Source of the DNA: CAZWVA01 sp964636885
GTDB taxonomy: Bacteria; Desulfobacterota_D; UBA1144; Nemesobacterales; CSP1-2
Length of the DNA stretch: 37,653 bases
Assembly (NCBI GenBank): GCA_964636885.1
Contig: CAZWVA010000020.1
Coordinates: 1-37,653, forward strand
Reading direction: 5' to 3'
The notes beneath the pieces are model-generated. The model saw nothing but the letters and a program-made list of their open reading frames with translations. It was not told the DNA's origin and did no database searches. A program made the translations under genes and the position numbers. Below are positions 1 through 8,128 of this stretch, in pieces (position 1 is the stretch's first letter; the number at the start of each line of letters is the position of its first letter).

Positions 1-105
1 TTTCTCGTCAGGCAACGAATTAGCTTTCGTATAGATTTTTACGTGAGGCAATAGTTCATCCTGACTTCTTGATATATTTTTAAAAGTATTTAATCTTTTA
101 CCCCT

Positions 106-1314
106 ATGAAAATAGTGATAATTCAAGGCGATGGTATGCCAGACCACCCCGTTCCGGAACTCGGAAACAGAACCCCCCTTGAGGCCGCAAGAACGCCGAA
201 CATGGACGAGATTGCAAAAAGAGGCGTCTTTGGGCTGGTAAAAACCATTCCAGAAGGGCTTCCACCCGGAAGCGATGTGGGGAATCTGAGTGTCCTTGGA
301 TACGATCCTACACTCTACTATACGGGAAGGTCTCCGCTTGAGGCGGCAAGCATAGGTGTAGACGTAAGGGAAACGGACGTCACATTTAGGTGTAATCTAG
401 TTACACTTAAGGAATCGGATGGAAAAACGCTCATGGAGGACTATAGCGCGGGCCACATCTCGACCGAGGAGGCAAGGGAAATCATACTCGACATAAGAGG
501 GGAGCTGGAAAGGGAGGGAGAAATAGACTTTTATCCGGGCGTAAGCTACCGACATCTCATGGTATGGCATGGGGGTACCGATAGGATGAGGACAACCCCT
601 CCCCATGATATATCTGGGAAAGAGGTTTCGCCTTACCTACCTAGTGGAGAAGGGGCCGATAAGTTAAATAGACTCATTGAGAGATCAAAGGGGCTTTTGA
701 AAAACCATCCAGTAAATCTTAGAAGGATGGAGCAGGGTAAGAACCCCGCCACAAGCATCTGGCTCTGGGGACAGGGAAGGACACCTAGGATGCCCAGGTT
801 TAAAGAGCTCTATGGAATAGAAGGTGCGGTCATATCCGCGGTGGATCTCGTTAAGGGGATCGGAATCTATGCTGGGCTCCGGGTTTTGGACGTGCCGGGT
901 GCCACGGGTTATCTTGATACGAACTATGAGGGAAAGGTCGAATACGCCCTAAGGGTGCTAGAGGAGGTAGACCTCGTCATGATACACATCGAGGCCACGG
1001 ATGAAACGGGACACGAGGGCAAGGCGGATTTAAAGATCCGCGCCATAGAGGACCTTGACAGCCGAGTTATAGGCCCCGTCCTCGATGGGATAAAGAGGTT
1101 TAAGGATTACAAGATACTTATACTTTCCGATCACCCGACACCCATAGGGATAAAGACCCATGTGAATGAGCCCGTGCCGTTTGCCATCTTCAGTTCAAGG
1201 GACGGAAGCATAAAGGACGAAAGCCGCGTATTCTCCGAGGTATCTGCTTCCCAGACTGGTGTTTTTGTGGATGAGGGATGGAGGCTTATGGGAATGGTTT
1301 TGGATAGATTTTAA
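106..1314 (+). CDS. apgM: 2,3-bisphosphoglycerate-independent phosphoglycerate mutase, archaeal type
   Basis: Interconverts 3-phosphoglycerate and 2-phosphoglycerate in glycolysis/gluconeogenesis in the cytoplasm. The 402-residue length and the alkaline-phosphatase-superfamily layout fit the ApgM branch rather than the ~510-residue GpmI branch. Metal and catalytic residues are visible: the N-terminal GDGMPD (D9), the Ser of PPGSDVGN (S56), the IHIEATDETGH block (H294, D299, H303) and LSDHPTP (D342, H343). It starts at the first ATG. There is no Shine-Dalgarno sequence in front of it, only an AT-rich stretch containing TTTAAT about 12 bases upstream, so it may be leaderless or weakly translated. 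It converges on mazG with a 28-base gap. Arg codons are almost all AGA/AGG, the backbone pattern of this window. Family assignment is secure. Confidence 0.95.
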   Translation: MKIVIIQGDGMPDHPVPELGNRTPLEAARTPNMDEIAKRGVFGLVKTIPEGLPPGSDVGNLSVLGYDPTLYYTGRSPLEAASIGVDVRETDVTFRCNLVTLKESDGKTLMEDYSAGHISTEEAREIILDIRGELEREGEIDFYPGVSYRHLMVWHGGTDRMRTTPPHDISGKEVSPYLPSGEGADKLNRLIERSKGLLKNHPVNLRRMEQGKNPATSIWLWGQGRTPRMPRFKELYGIEGAVISAVDLVKGIGIYAGLRVLDVPGATGYLDTNYEGKVEYALRVLEEVDLVMIHIEATDETGHEGKADLKIRAIEDLDSRVIGPVLDGIKRFKDYKILILSDHPTPIGIKTHVNEPVPFAIFSSRDGSIKDESRVFSEVSASQTGVFVDEGWRLMGMVLDRF

Positions 1315-1342
1315 CCAAAATAAAAACCTACGGTTAGGAGAT

Positions 1343-2113
1343 CTACTCTTCCTTCTTCACATCTTCCCAAAGCTCATCCATATCCTTTAGGGAGAGTTTG
1401 GATAGGTCGCTGCCCCTTTCTTTTGCCATTTCCTCCATCCTGCTGAACCTTTCAACGAAACCATCTATAGCTCTATGAGCCGAGCTCTCGGCATCGAGTT
1501 TTAGGTGCCTCGCAAGGTTGACAAGAGAAAAGATCACATCCCCCCACTCCTTCTCTATCGAGTCTTTTTGATCGGATTTAATCGCGTTTTCTAGTTCTTC
1601 CAACTCCTCTTTTACCTTCTCCATAACATCCACGGACCCTTCCCAATCGAAACCTACTTGAGAGGCCTTTTCCCCAACCCTCTGGGCTCGGAGAAGGGCG
1701 GGCATGGAGCGAGGGATCTGGAGGAGATTTCTCCTTCTCGTCTTTTCTTTCATCTTCTCCCCATGCCATCTCTTTACGGCCTCCTCAGCGTCTTTTGCCC
1801 TTTTCTCCCCGAATACATGGGGGTGGCGCCTTACGAGCTTATAGTAAAGCCGATCCACCACGTCTTCTATACAGAACTTTCCCTCCTCATTCGACAACTG
1901 AGATGCGAAGATAACCTGATAGAGAAGATCTCCGAGCTCCTCCTTCAGTTCCTCGGTATCGTCTTCTTCAATCGCTTGAACTACCTCATAAGCCTCTTCA
2001 ATAATGAAAGACCTAAGCGTCCCTAGGGTCTGCTCTCTATCCCAGGGACAACCTTCTGGGCCTCTCAGGTGTCTTGAGAGTTCCACTACGTCCTCAAACC
2101 TCTTTTTCATCAT
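1343..2113 (-). CDS. mazG: Nucleoside triphosphate pyrophosphohydrolase MazG
   Basis: House-cleaning enzyme that hydrolyses NTPs/dNTPs to NMP and pyrophosphate. The 256-residue length is that of the classical two-domain MazG. The N-terminal MazG domain carries the metal-binding EEAYE (E39, E40, E43) followed by KEELGD (E58/E59, D62). A second, related domain in the C-terminal half shows KEELEEL followed by EKEWGD. The N-terminal GPEGCPWDREQT is the usual family start. Two tandem ATGs open the frame. An AGGAG lies only 3 bases before the first and 6 before the second, so translation probably begins at 2110. The gene is divergent from the small gene at 2386 across a 272-base spacer. Confidence 0.95.
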   Translation of the reverse strand: MMKKRFEDVVELSRHLRGPEGCPWDREQTLGTLRSFIIEEAYEVVQAIEEDDTEELKEELGDLLYQVIFASQLSNEEGKFCIEDVVDRLYYKLVRRHPHVFGEKRAKDAEEAVKRWHGEKMKEKTRRRNLLQIPRSMPALLRAQRVGEKASQVGFDWEGSVDVMEKVKEELEELENAIKSDQKDSIEKEWGDVIFSLVNLARHLKLDAESSAHRAIDGFVERFSRMEEMAKERGSDLSKLSLKDMDELWEDVKKEE

Positions 2114-2385
2114 TCGCTCCTAAGGGGTTTACAATTCGAGTGAATTAGGTTAATACCGAAACCTGATAAGGTCAAACCCTGAGTTCTCAGAAGGTAGTCA
2201 GCAATCGGGGATTGTCGTTCCCTCTATCTACAGCGAATCATGGGCCGTTCTTAACCTCCTTACATAAACCAAAGTATTAATCCCCCTTAAGCCTAAAATA
2301 CTACTAAAGTCCTATTAAGTAGCCACCTAAGAGCGGGAACAACTAAAAAACACGGCTCGGATTACAGGGAACGTAAGGATTCTCG
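2114..2385. promoter_or_regulatory. Divergent intergenic region (mazG / V4R-like gene)
   Basis: This 272-base spacer between two divergently transcribed genes must hold both promoters, but I see no convincing -35/-10 pair. The only small symmetry is a 5-bp stem (ctgag/ctcag, 2179-2190). An AGGA about 6 bases before the ATG at 2386 serves the rightward gene. No ORF with coding character is seen. Confidence 0.3.
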
Positions 2386-2742
2386 ATGATATCCATTGCC
2401 GAGTACATCGCCAAATGCGACCTTTGCCCGATTATCGAAACGTTTGCAGATTTGGGGCCCTCTTTTTTACTCCTCGGTGCGCCTTCCCTCTGGAGGAGGT
2501 ACTTCGACACGGGAGAGGTAAGGATAGAGGTAGCAAACGATTCTAAGAGATACTATAGATTCGTCCTCGAAGAGATAGCCAATGAGGACATGGTTTCTGG
2601 TCAGGCGGTTTGTACCCACGGGGTTACCACATGGATTAGAAGCGTGCTCACTACGGCTGGTTCAAAAACGGCAACCGTGATCCACGACGATTGCCGCTAC
2701 AAGAACTCTCCATTATGCGTGTTTGAGATAAGTTGGGATTGA
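2386..2742 (+). CDS. Small V4R-like / TIGR02265-like protein
   Basis: 118-residue cytoplasmic protein with no signal peptide or membrane segment. The layout resembles the C-terminal part of V4R-type ligand-binding domains and the TIGR02265 (DUF2378) family: a DLGPSFLLLGAPSLWRRYFDTGE stretch is split here between residues 22 and 44, and the end carries a Cys-x7-Cys-x-Phe-x-x-x-Trp-type signature (DDCRYKNSPLC then FEISW). In relatives the C-terminal Cys pair is part of the small-molecule or metal-binding fold. An in-frame stop at 2374-2376 shows the gene is not a truncated fragment of a longer upstream ORF. It ends one base before the stop of the convergent ydjM-like gene. Ligand and role are unknown; the family call rests on motif resemblance only. 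Confidence 0.55.
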   Translation: MISIAEYIAKCDLCPIIETFADLGPSFLLLGAPSLWRRYFDTGEVRIEVANDSKRYYRFVLEEIANEDMVSGQAVCTHGVTTWIRSVLTTAGSKTATVIHDDCRYKNSPLCVFEISWD

Positions 2743-2743
2743 A

Positions 2744-3697
2744 TTAAAACCTATCCCTAACGGACATTCCATTTAGGGAAACGCTCTCTAGAGAACCATC
2801 CCCGTTAAAAACCACCTTTAAGAGGAATGGAACCCTGTGTGGAACCACACCGAACCTCAGGTCAAAGAACTCGACTATATGCCTTCCGTTTTCGTTCTTA
2901 TACTCCGCTACCGGAAAGTCGGCAAACCAGAGATAGAGTTTAGTCACCTTGAGCCCCTTCGCCAGCTCTATAAAGCGATTATCCTTGGATTTCGAGATCC
3001 TATAAAATCCATCTGGATCGTTTTTAAAGAGCGAAAGGTTCACCCTGTAGAAGGCGTCCCCTGTTTCAACCACCCCCATCCAGAAAAACGGCCCAAGTGG
3101 ACGCGGATAAACCGAGGATCTCAGAACGTCCAGAGAATGAACCTTGGCAAAGCCATTTACCCTTTCCGAGTTTAACTCCCTGCAGTAGAAGCAAAAGAGG
3201 AGGTAAAGAGCAAGAAAAAGAAAAACGGCAGAGGAAACCCTAAGGGCCGCCTCCTTCTTTTTCCTGCATAAGATCACTCCTACTAGAACAGGGATCGTAA
3301 CGAATGGGTCCAGAATAAAGACGAGGTTCCAGCTATAGCGCTTAACGCTTATAGGGTCAAAAACCACCGTTCCATAGGATGTGATAAGGTCAAAGAATAT
3401 ATGAGAGTAGATCCCGATAGCGACCATAAGTGTTAGGGTCCTGAGGTTCTTGAATGAAGAGAACCTGTATATCAGAGCAGCGAGAAAAAGAGCGAAAATA
3501 GGAGTCGCCACTACCGAATGGGTCATTCCCCTATGGTAACGGAGGGTAAGATCCGGCCCCAACAGGGAAGCCAAGATATCCACGTCGGGGAAAACGGCAC
3601 CCACGGTAAAGGCAACCGTAGAAACCATTCCGGTTCTCTGATAAAAACCGCTTCTCGATGCCAAGGCCCCGATAAGGCCGTGAGTAATGGTATCCAA
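2744..3697 (-). CDS. YdjM/DUF457-family membrane-bound putative metal-dependent hydrolase
   Basis: 317-residue integral membrane protein of the YdjM family (PF04307 type). The family hallmarks are present: N-terminal MDTITHGLIGA, then FPDVD, then YHRGMTHS, then HIFFDL, supplying the His/Asp residues thought to bind a metal. Several hydrophobic segments fill the first ~180 residues. The last ~130 residues are soluble, beta-rich looking and carry many aromatic residues, probably on the periplasmic side. The start is TTG, chosen because it gives the conserved MDxITHG N-terminus directly. It lies 2 bases after the stop of the upstream M24 peptidase gene, so the two are cotranscribed. Biochemical activity of the family is not established. 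Confidence 0.8.
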   Translation of the reverse strand: MDTITHGLIGALASRSGFYQRTGMVSTVAFTVGAVFPDVDILASLLGPDLTLRYHRGMTHSVVATPIFALFLAALIYRFSSFKNLRTLTLMVAIGIYSHIFFDLITSYGTVVFDPISVKRYSWNLVFILDPFVTIPVLVGVILCRKKKEAALRVSSAVFLFLALYLLFCFYCRELNSERVNGFAKVHSLDVLRSSVYPRPLGPFFWMGVVETGDAFYRVNLSLFKNDPDGFYRISKSKDNRFIELAKGLKVTKLYLWFADFPVAEYKNENGRHIVEFFDLRFGVVPHRVPFLLKVVFNGDGSLESVSLNGMSVRDRF

Positions 3698-3699
3698 AT

Positions 3700-4827
3700 C
3701 TAAACCCTAAACCTCTTTGGAAACCTGGTTAGATTGAGGCAACCGTCCTTCTTTACAAACACTACATCCTCGATCCTTATACCGCCTAGTCTCTCATAGT
3801 AAAGGCCAGGCTCGACAGTTACCACGTTTCCCTCGACAAGCACCTCGTCTCCAAATCCCAACCTTGGGGGCTCGTGGATTTCGAGTCCGAGTCCGTGTCC
3901 CGTTGAGTGGATGAAACCCTGCTGTCTTCCATCAAAACTTCCAGTCTCAAAGCCCCTTTTCTTAAAGAACTCGACTATCGCCCCGTGAACCTCCTTTGCT
4001 TTTACCCCGTCCTTTATGAGACTCATTCCGAGCCTCTGCCCATCGAGAACCGCCTTATACATCTCGTCCAGCTCCTTAGAAGGCTCGCCCTTTACAACGG
4101 TCCTCGTCATATCCCCAAAATACCCGTTCTTCTGGGAACGCGGGAATACGTCAATAACGATAGGCTGTCTTGCAAAGAGCGGCCCCTCCCCCCTGTGGTG
4201 AGGCATCGAGGACTGGACGCCGCAGGCGACTATAGTGTGGGAGGCTGTAAAACCCATCCTCGAAAGCTCTGCGTTTATCTCACCCCTTACCCTCTCCGAG
4301 GTTAGAGGGGCACCATTAAAAAAGAGCCTACCCCTCTTTATCTCAGACGAGGCTATCATGCGAATGGCAAGCCGCATCACCCTTGCGGTCTTTCTCAGGG
4401 AGTCCCTTATAAAACCCACTTCCTCCGGCGTCTTCCTTAGCCTTTCTTGAAAAAAGGGCTCTTCCCTCTTGTAGTCCACCCTATAGCCCAGTTTTCTTAA
4501 TTCATCCGCGTACCTTATGGGGAACCTTCCGGGAACAACCACCTTTCTTATCCTACGCTCTTTGAGAATCAGATTAACGATACCTATAAGCCCCGCCCTT
4601 TTTTGTTCCCTGGTAGAGAGCCTCCTTTTGTATTCAGATAAGGACAGAACCGAATCGACTCTCGCCTCCCTTTTTCCCCTGCCTAGCTCGAGGTCGCTTA
4701 AAACCAATACCCTTTCCCCCCCGTGTTCGATAAAGACAACGGGGTCTGGGACAAGGAATCCGGTTCTGTAGTAGAGGTCCGCATTATCCTCGCTTGAGTC
4801 TATTATTAGGAAGGTATCCCGTTTCAT
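3700..4827 (-). CDS. M24-family metallopeptidase (Xaa-Pro aminopeptidase-like)
   Basis: 375-residue cytoplasmic peptidase of the Xaa-Pro dipeptidase/aminopeptidase P group. An N-terminal creatinase-like domain (about 1-140) precedes the pita-bread catalytic domain. The five metal ligands are recognisable: Asp of IVIDVFPR, Asp of GYFGDMTRT, His of HSTGHGLGLEIHE, Glu of VTVEPGLYY and Glu of GGIRIEDVV. I chose the ATG at 4827, whose product begins MKRDTFLIIDSSEDN; a TTG 12 codons upstream (4863) is possible but adds residues without family support. It probably forms an operon with the ydjM-like gene downstream. The substrate is likely X-Pro peptides by family. Confidence 0.88.
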   Translation of the reverse strand: MKRDTFLIIDSSEDNADLYYRTGFLVPDPVVFIEHGGERVLVLSDLELGRGKREARVDSVLSLSEYKRRLSTREQKRAGLIGIVNLILKERRIRKVVVPGRFPIRYADELRKLGYRVDYKREEPFFQERLRKTPEEVGFIRDSLRKTARVMRLAIRMIASSEIKRGRLFFNGAPLTSERVRGEINAELSRMGFTASHTIVACGVQSSMPHHRGEGPLFARQPIVIDVFPRSQKNGYFGDMTRTVVKGEPSKELDEMYKAVLDGQRLGMSLIKDGVKAKEVHGAIVEFFKKRGFETGSFDGRQQGFIHSTGHGLGLEIHEPPRLGFGDEVLVEGNVVTVEPGLYYERLGGIRIEDVVFVKKDGCLNLTRFPKRFRV

Positions 4828-5015
4828 AAAAAAACTATACCCCAGACTAGGTTTCCCAATCAAGAAACGAGGTAGACAACCGAACCCGCCCTGTTGTTTA
4901 TGAGACCATCTCCAGTTCCACGGCTAAACCGCGCGGTATCGTTTTTCATCATTCCCCTTCTAAGACCCCGAACCGAGATTTAGGCTAGATCCTCTACTTT
5001 AGATCGCCATTCTCT

Positions 5016-5042
5016 CCGACATCCATTCAAAACGGGTATAAT
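5016..5042 (+). promoter_or_regulatory. Candidate sigma-70-type promoter for the DUF4149-erpA pair
   Basis: A perfect TATAAT lies at 5037-5042, preceded by CCGACA (5016-5021, 4 of 6 matches to TTGACA) with a 15-base spacer, which is slightly short. It sits 28 bases before the ATG at 5071, with the AAGGAGA ribosome site between. Inferred from sequence pattern only. Confidence 0.5.
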
Positions 5043-5070
5043 AAAGGCAAACGAGAAGGAGAGATAAGAG

Positions 5071-5556
5071 ATGCAGGTCATTCTTAGGTTTCTCTATATA
5101 CTTTCCCTCACCTTCTGGATAGGAAGCGTATTTTTCTTCTCCCTTTTTGTGGCGCCAAGCATCTTTAAGGTCCTTCCAAGGCATCTTGCCGGGGATCTGG
5201 TTTCGGACATATTTCCCAAATACTACCTAATAGCCTATGTATGCGGTGGAGTCGCCCTACTCAGTTCCTTCCTTTCCTGGTTTATAGGGAATTCTCCATC
5301 CCTTTTTTCGGATCTATTGAGAATCCTCTTACTCGCCCTTATGCTTGGACTTGCCGTTTATGCGGGCGAGATAATAAGGCCACAGGCATTGGAGTTAAGA
5401 TCAGAGATGAGGAGCCTTGCCGAGGGCTCCGCCGAATATAAAGAGGTAGAAGCTAAGTTTGGCAAACTGCACAGGAAATCCGCCATAATGAACTCCATTG
5501 TCTTTTTAATGGGAATTGCTATTGTTTTTATTACCGCATATACTTATAAAGAGTAA
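5071..5556 (+). CDS. DUF4149 (TMEM205-like) membrane protein
   Basis: 161-residue protein with four predicted membrane helices: about residues 5-28, 50-72, 78-97 and 138-158. The N-terminal FWIGSVFFFSLFVAPSIFK is the typical DUF4149 opening (G-x-x-F-F at the end of helix 1, then a soluble loop with a P). A hydrophilic, charged loop lies between helices 3 and 4. A clear AAGGAGA ribosome site precedes the ATG by about 9 bases. erpA follows 33 bases downstream and is probably cotranscribed. The function of the family is unknown. Confidence 0.82.
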   Translation: MQVILRFLYILSLTFWIGSVFFFSLFVAPSIFKVLPRHLAGDLVSDIFPKYYLIAYVCGGVALLSSFLSWFIGNSPSLFSDLLRILLLALMLGLAVYAGEIIRPQALELRSEMRSLAEGSAEYKEVEAKFGKLHRKSAIMNSIVFLMGIAIVFITAYTYKE

Positions 5557-5589
5557 AAGGCCTTTTAGAGAAAAGGAGGTAGTTAAAAC

Positions 5590-5913
5590 ATGTTTGAGGT
5601 TACTACAAAGGCTGCGAGCGAGATCAAGAGGCTTTTAGAAGGAGAGGATATACCAAACGCCGTTCTCAGGGTTAGGGTGGTTCCCGGTGGATGCTCCGGG
5701 TTCTCATACGAGATGGGTTTTGACGACATGACCGAGGATACGGATAAGATCTTTGAGGTTGAGGGTATAAAGGTGGCGATTGACGAGTTTAGCTATCCTT
5801 ACCTTGAGGGGGCCACACTCGACTACTCGGATGGCCTCCACGGCACGGGATTTAAGATCAATAACCCGAACGCCAAAGGCTCCTGCGGCTGTGGATCGTC
5901 CTTTACAGTTTGA
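5590..5913 (+). CDS. erpA: A-type iron-sulfur cluster carrier (ErpA/IscA family)
   Basis: 107-residue scaffold/carrier that delivers [4Fe-4S] or [2Fe-2S] clusters to apo-enzymes. The three ligand cysteines are in place: C35 in VPGGCSGFSY, and C99 and C101 in the C-terminal GSCGCGSSF. Length and spacing match ErpA/IscA exactly. AAGGAGG lies 10 bases before the ATG, one of the strongest ribosome sites in the window. Nearby cluster clients in the window include NuoI and the radical SAM protein, but no isc/suf operon is present. The ErpA versus IscA subfamily cannot be settled by eye. Confidence 0.9.
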   Translation: MFEVTTKAASEIKRLLEGEDIPNAVLRVRVVPGGCSGFSYEMGFDDMTEDTDKIFEVEGIKVAIDEFSYPYLEGATLDYSDGLHGTGFKINNPNAKGSCGCGSSFTV

Positions 5914-5939
5914 TAATAAACCCGTAAAGAGATTCATAA

Positions 5940-5974
5940 AGGCTGGCTTTCTGACTAAAAAAGAAATCCAGCCT
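5940..5974 (+). terminator. Hairpin after erpA, terminator-like
   Basis: AGGCTGG-c-TTTCT pairs with AGAAA-t-CCAGCCT, a 12-bp stem with one internal mismatch and a 9-base A-rich loop, starting 27 bases after the erpA stop. No T-run follows, so intrinsic termination is uncertain; it may be a 3'-end stabilising hairpin. Confidence 0.4.
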
Positions 5975-6117
5975 CGCCCTCTATAAGGAATGTACTTATA
6001 CCTTACAGTTTTAAAATCCGTATTTGCTAAGGCACTATCCTTTTTAATCTTAGTTAGAACATTGAATTCTATTAGGCCTTGCCATAGCTTCTAAAGCTAT
6101 AAAGGAGGGTAAGAGAG

Positions 6118-7146
6118 ATGAAATTCGGAATCGGGTACTACAGCCTGCAATCTCCACCACACAACCCCACTTCGCATCAGCGATTATACGAGGAAATGCT
6201 GGAGGAGATAAGTGCCGCCGATGAGATGGGTTTTGATTCCGCCTGGCTTACAGAGCATCACTTTCTTGCCGATGGTTACTGTCCATCCCTTCTCGTAACG
6301 GCGGCTGCCATTGCAGCCCGAACGAAAAGAATCCGAATCGGCACTGGGGTACTGCTCTTACCCCTGCATAACCCTATTAGAGTTGCAGAGGACGCTGCAG
6401 TGGTAGACCTTATCTCAGGAGGGCGTTTGATCCTTGGGCTCGGACTCGGATACAGACAAGAGGAGTTCGATGGGTTTGGCGTCTCTCTTAGAGCGCGTAA
6501 GGGGCTTATGGAAGAGGGAATAGAGATACTCCAGAAAAGCTGGGCTGAGGGGGCGTTTAGTTTTCATGGAAGATATTTTAAGATTAAGGACCTAAACGTA
6601 ACCCCAAAACCCGTTCAAAGACCGATCCCCATCTGGATTGGGGCCTATCAAGAGCCAGCCATAAGGCGTGTTGCCCGCCTTGGAGTACCCCTATATCTGG
6701 CAAGCGTAGGCACGATACCCTTCCTACAAAAGGAGATCGACCAGTTCCATAACGCCCTTAGAGAGTTTGGGCATGACCCAAAAGGGATAGAACAGCCCCT
6801 CGTGCGCGACGTCTACGTGACAGAGAAGGGAAAGGAGAAGGGGTGGGAAGAGATTAAAGAACACGTAACCTACATATACAAGGGCTATGCAGAGTGGGGC
6901 TCTATGGTAGACCGCGATGGGAATCTAATAACAAATCCCAACGATCCTGTTCTATACGGCATCGCAAAGGAGCAGGGCGTATTCGGCACGCCAGAGGAGT
7001 GCATAGAGACGATTCGAGAATTCCAAAAGGCATTACCAACCCTAAATCACCTGATTTGCCGTTTTGAGTTTCCAGGCCTGAGCCACAGCCAATCCATGAG
7101 ATCCATGCGGCTCTTTGCTGAAAGGGTAATGCCGTATGTAAAGTGA
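6118..7146 (+). CDS. LLM-class flavin-dependent oxidoreductase (luciferase-like)
   Basis: 342-residue TIM-barrel protein of the bacterial luciferase superfamily, using FMN or F420. Typical elements: GFDSAWLTEHHF near residue 40, the RIRIGTGVLLLPLHNPIRVAEDAAVVDLIS region (about 73-103) broken into the usual blocks, GGRLILGLGLGY with FDGFGV, and PVQRPIPIWIGA near 165. AAGGAGG lies 9 bases upstream of the ATG, and a short 7-bp hairpin (6084-6100) sits just before it in the leader. An aldo/keto reductase and an MFS transporter follow closely, suggesting a small uptake-and-oxidation cassette. Substrate unknown. Confidence 0.88.
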   Translation: MKFGIGYYSLQSPPHNPTSHQRLYEEMLEEISAADEMGFDSAWLTEHHFLADGYCPSLLVTAAAIAARTKRIRIGTGVLLLPLHNPIRVAEDAAVVDLISGGRLILGLGLGYRQEEFDGFGVSLRARKGLMEEGIEILQKSWAEGAFSFHGRYFKIKDLNVTPKPVQRPIPIWIGAYQEPAIRRVARLGVPLYLASVGTIPFLQKEIDQFHNALREFGHDPKGIEQPLVRDVYVTEKGKEKGWEEIKEHVTYIYKGYAEWGSMVDRDGNLITNPNDPVLYGIAKEQGVFGTPEECIETIREFQKALPTLNHLICRFEFPGLSHSQSMRSMRLFAERVMPYVK

Positions 7147-7156
7147 TTCCTAAAGG

Positions 7157-8112
7157 TTGAGATACAGAAAACTCGGAAGAACAGACCTTCTGGTTTCGGA
7201 GATCGGCTTTGGCGCCTGGGCCATAAGCGGAAGGGGCTACGGGCCGACAGACGATGGAGAGTCCATGCGCACCCTGCATAGGGCGCTGGACCTTGGGGTC
7301 AATTTCATAGATACGGCAGACTCCTACGGAGACGGACACAGCGAGGAGCTTATAGGTAGGGTCTTAAGGGAAAGGGGAGACAGAGAAACCCTAATCGCCA
7401 CCAAAGTCGGGTGGGATTTCTACTCGCCCGGCGGTATGAGGGGCAATCTGAAGAGGAGGTACATACACTTCGCAGTGGAGGAAAGCCTCAAGCGACTGGG
7501 AAGGGACCGGATAGACCTATACCAGGTCCATAATTCAAAGCCCGATACCATGGAGAGAGGACGCCTACGAGACACTAGACGGACTAAAAAAACAGGGAAA
7601 GATAAGATCCTACGGGGTTTCGGCCTTTTACCTAAGCGACGGTATAGAGGCGATAAAGAAAGACGGGGAGGCCGGATGTGATTCAGTTCACCTACAACAT
7701 GCTTGAGCAGGAGGCTGAAGATACCCTCTTTCCGCTCGCACTGGGAAACGGTATAGGGATAGTAGCAAGAGAGCCACTTGCATGCGGCCTCCTTACTGGG
7801 AAATACGATGTGGACTCTAGGTTCCCAAAGAGCGACCACAGGCGGGGATGGAGCAGGGGATTCTTAGAAGAGGGAACGAGAAGGGTTGGCATGTTAAAAT
7901 CCCTGGAAAGAAAGGATAGAACACTCATTCAAGCCGCCATAAGGTTCTCCCTTTCACACGAAGCCGTATCCGTTGTTATCCCAGGAGCAAAGACGGTAGA
8001 ACAGGTAGAGGAGAATATAGGAGCGGCAGGGATTGAACTTAACCACGATGAAATAGGAAGAATAAGGAAACTCTATAGAAACGATTTTCTTCCCTCAATC
8101 CCAAAACTATAA
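7157..8112 (+). pseudogene. Aldo/keto reductase, broken by two one-base insertions
   Basis: The N-terminal part (7157 to about 7558) reads as a normal aldo/keto reductase: RYRKLGRTDLLVSEIGFGAW, the catalytic-Asp/Tyr segment NFIDTADSYGDGHSEE, the Lys of IATKVGW and the His of LYQVHNSK. At 7559-7560 an extra G shifts the frame. The next 110 bases read as aldo/keto reductase only in another frame (DAYETLDGLKKQGKIRSYGV). A second extra G at 7674-7675 shifts it again, after which DVIQFTYNMLEQ through the end at 8112 follows the family (EPLACGLLTGKY, VSVVIPGAKTVEQVEEN). Removing both Gs restores one reading frame of about 317 residues. Either a recent pseudogene or two sequencing/assembly errors. 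The start is TTG, forced by an in-frame stop at 7151-7153. Confidence 0.85.
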
Positions 8113-8128
8113 TCCGAAGCGAGATAAA

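Noticed and set aside
1658..2026. A 122-residue + strand ORF inside mazG
   Set aside because: It is antisense to a well-supported two-domain MazG and shows no recognisable protein features.
2125..2200. TPP-riboswitch-like words (TAATACC, AACCTGAT, CTGAG) near each other upstream of the gene at 2386
   Set aside because: The order and spacing are wrong: the CTGAGA strand comes after rather than before the AACCTGAT strand, the closing GGGAA helix is missing, and neither flanking gene is thiamine-related.
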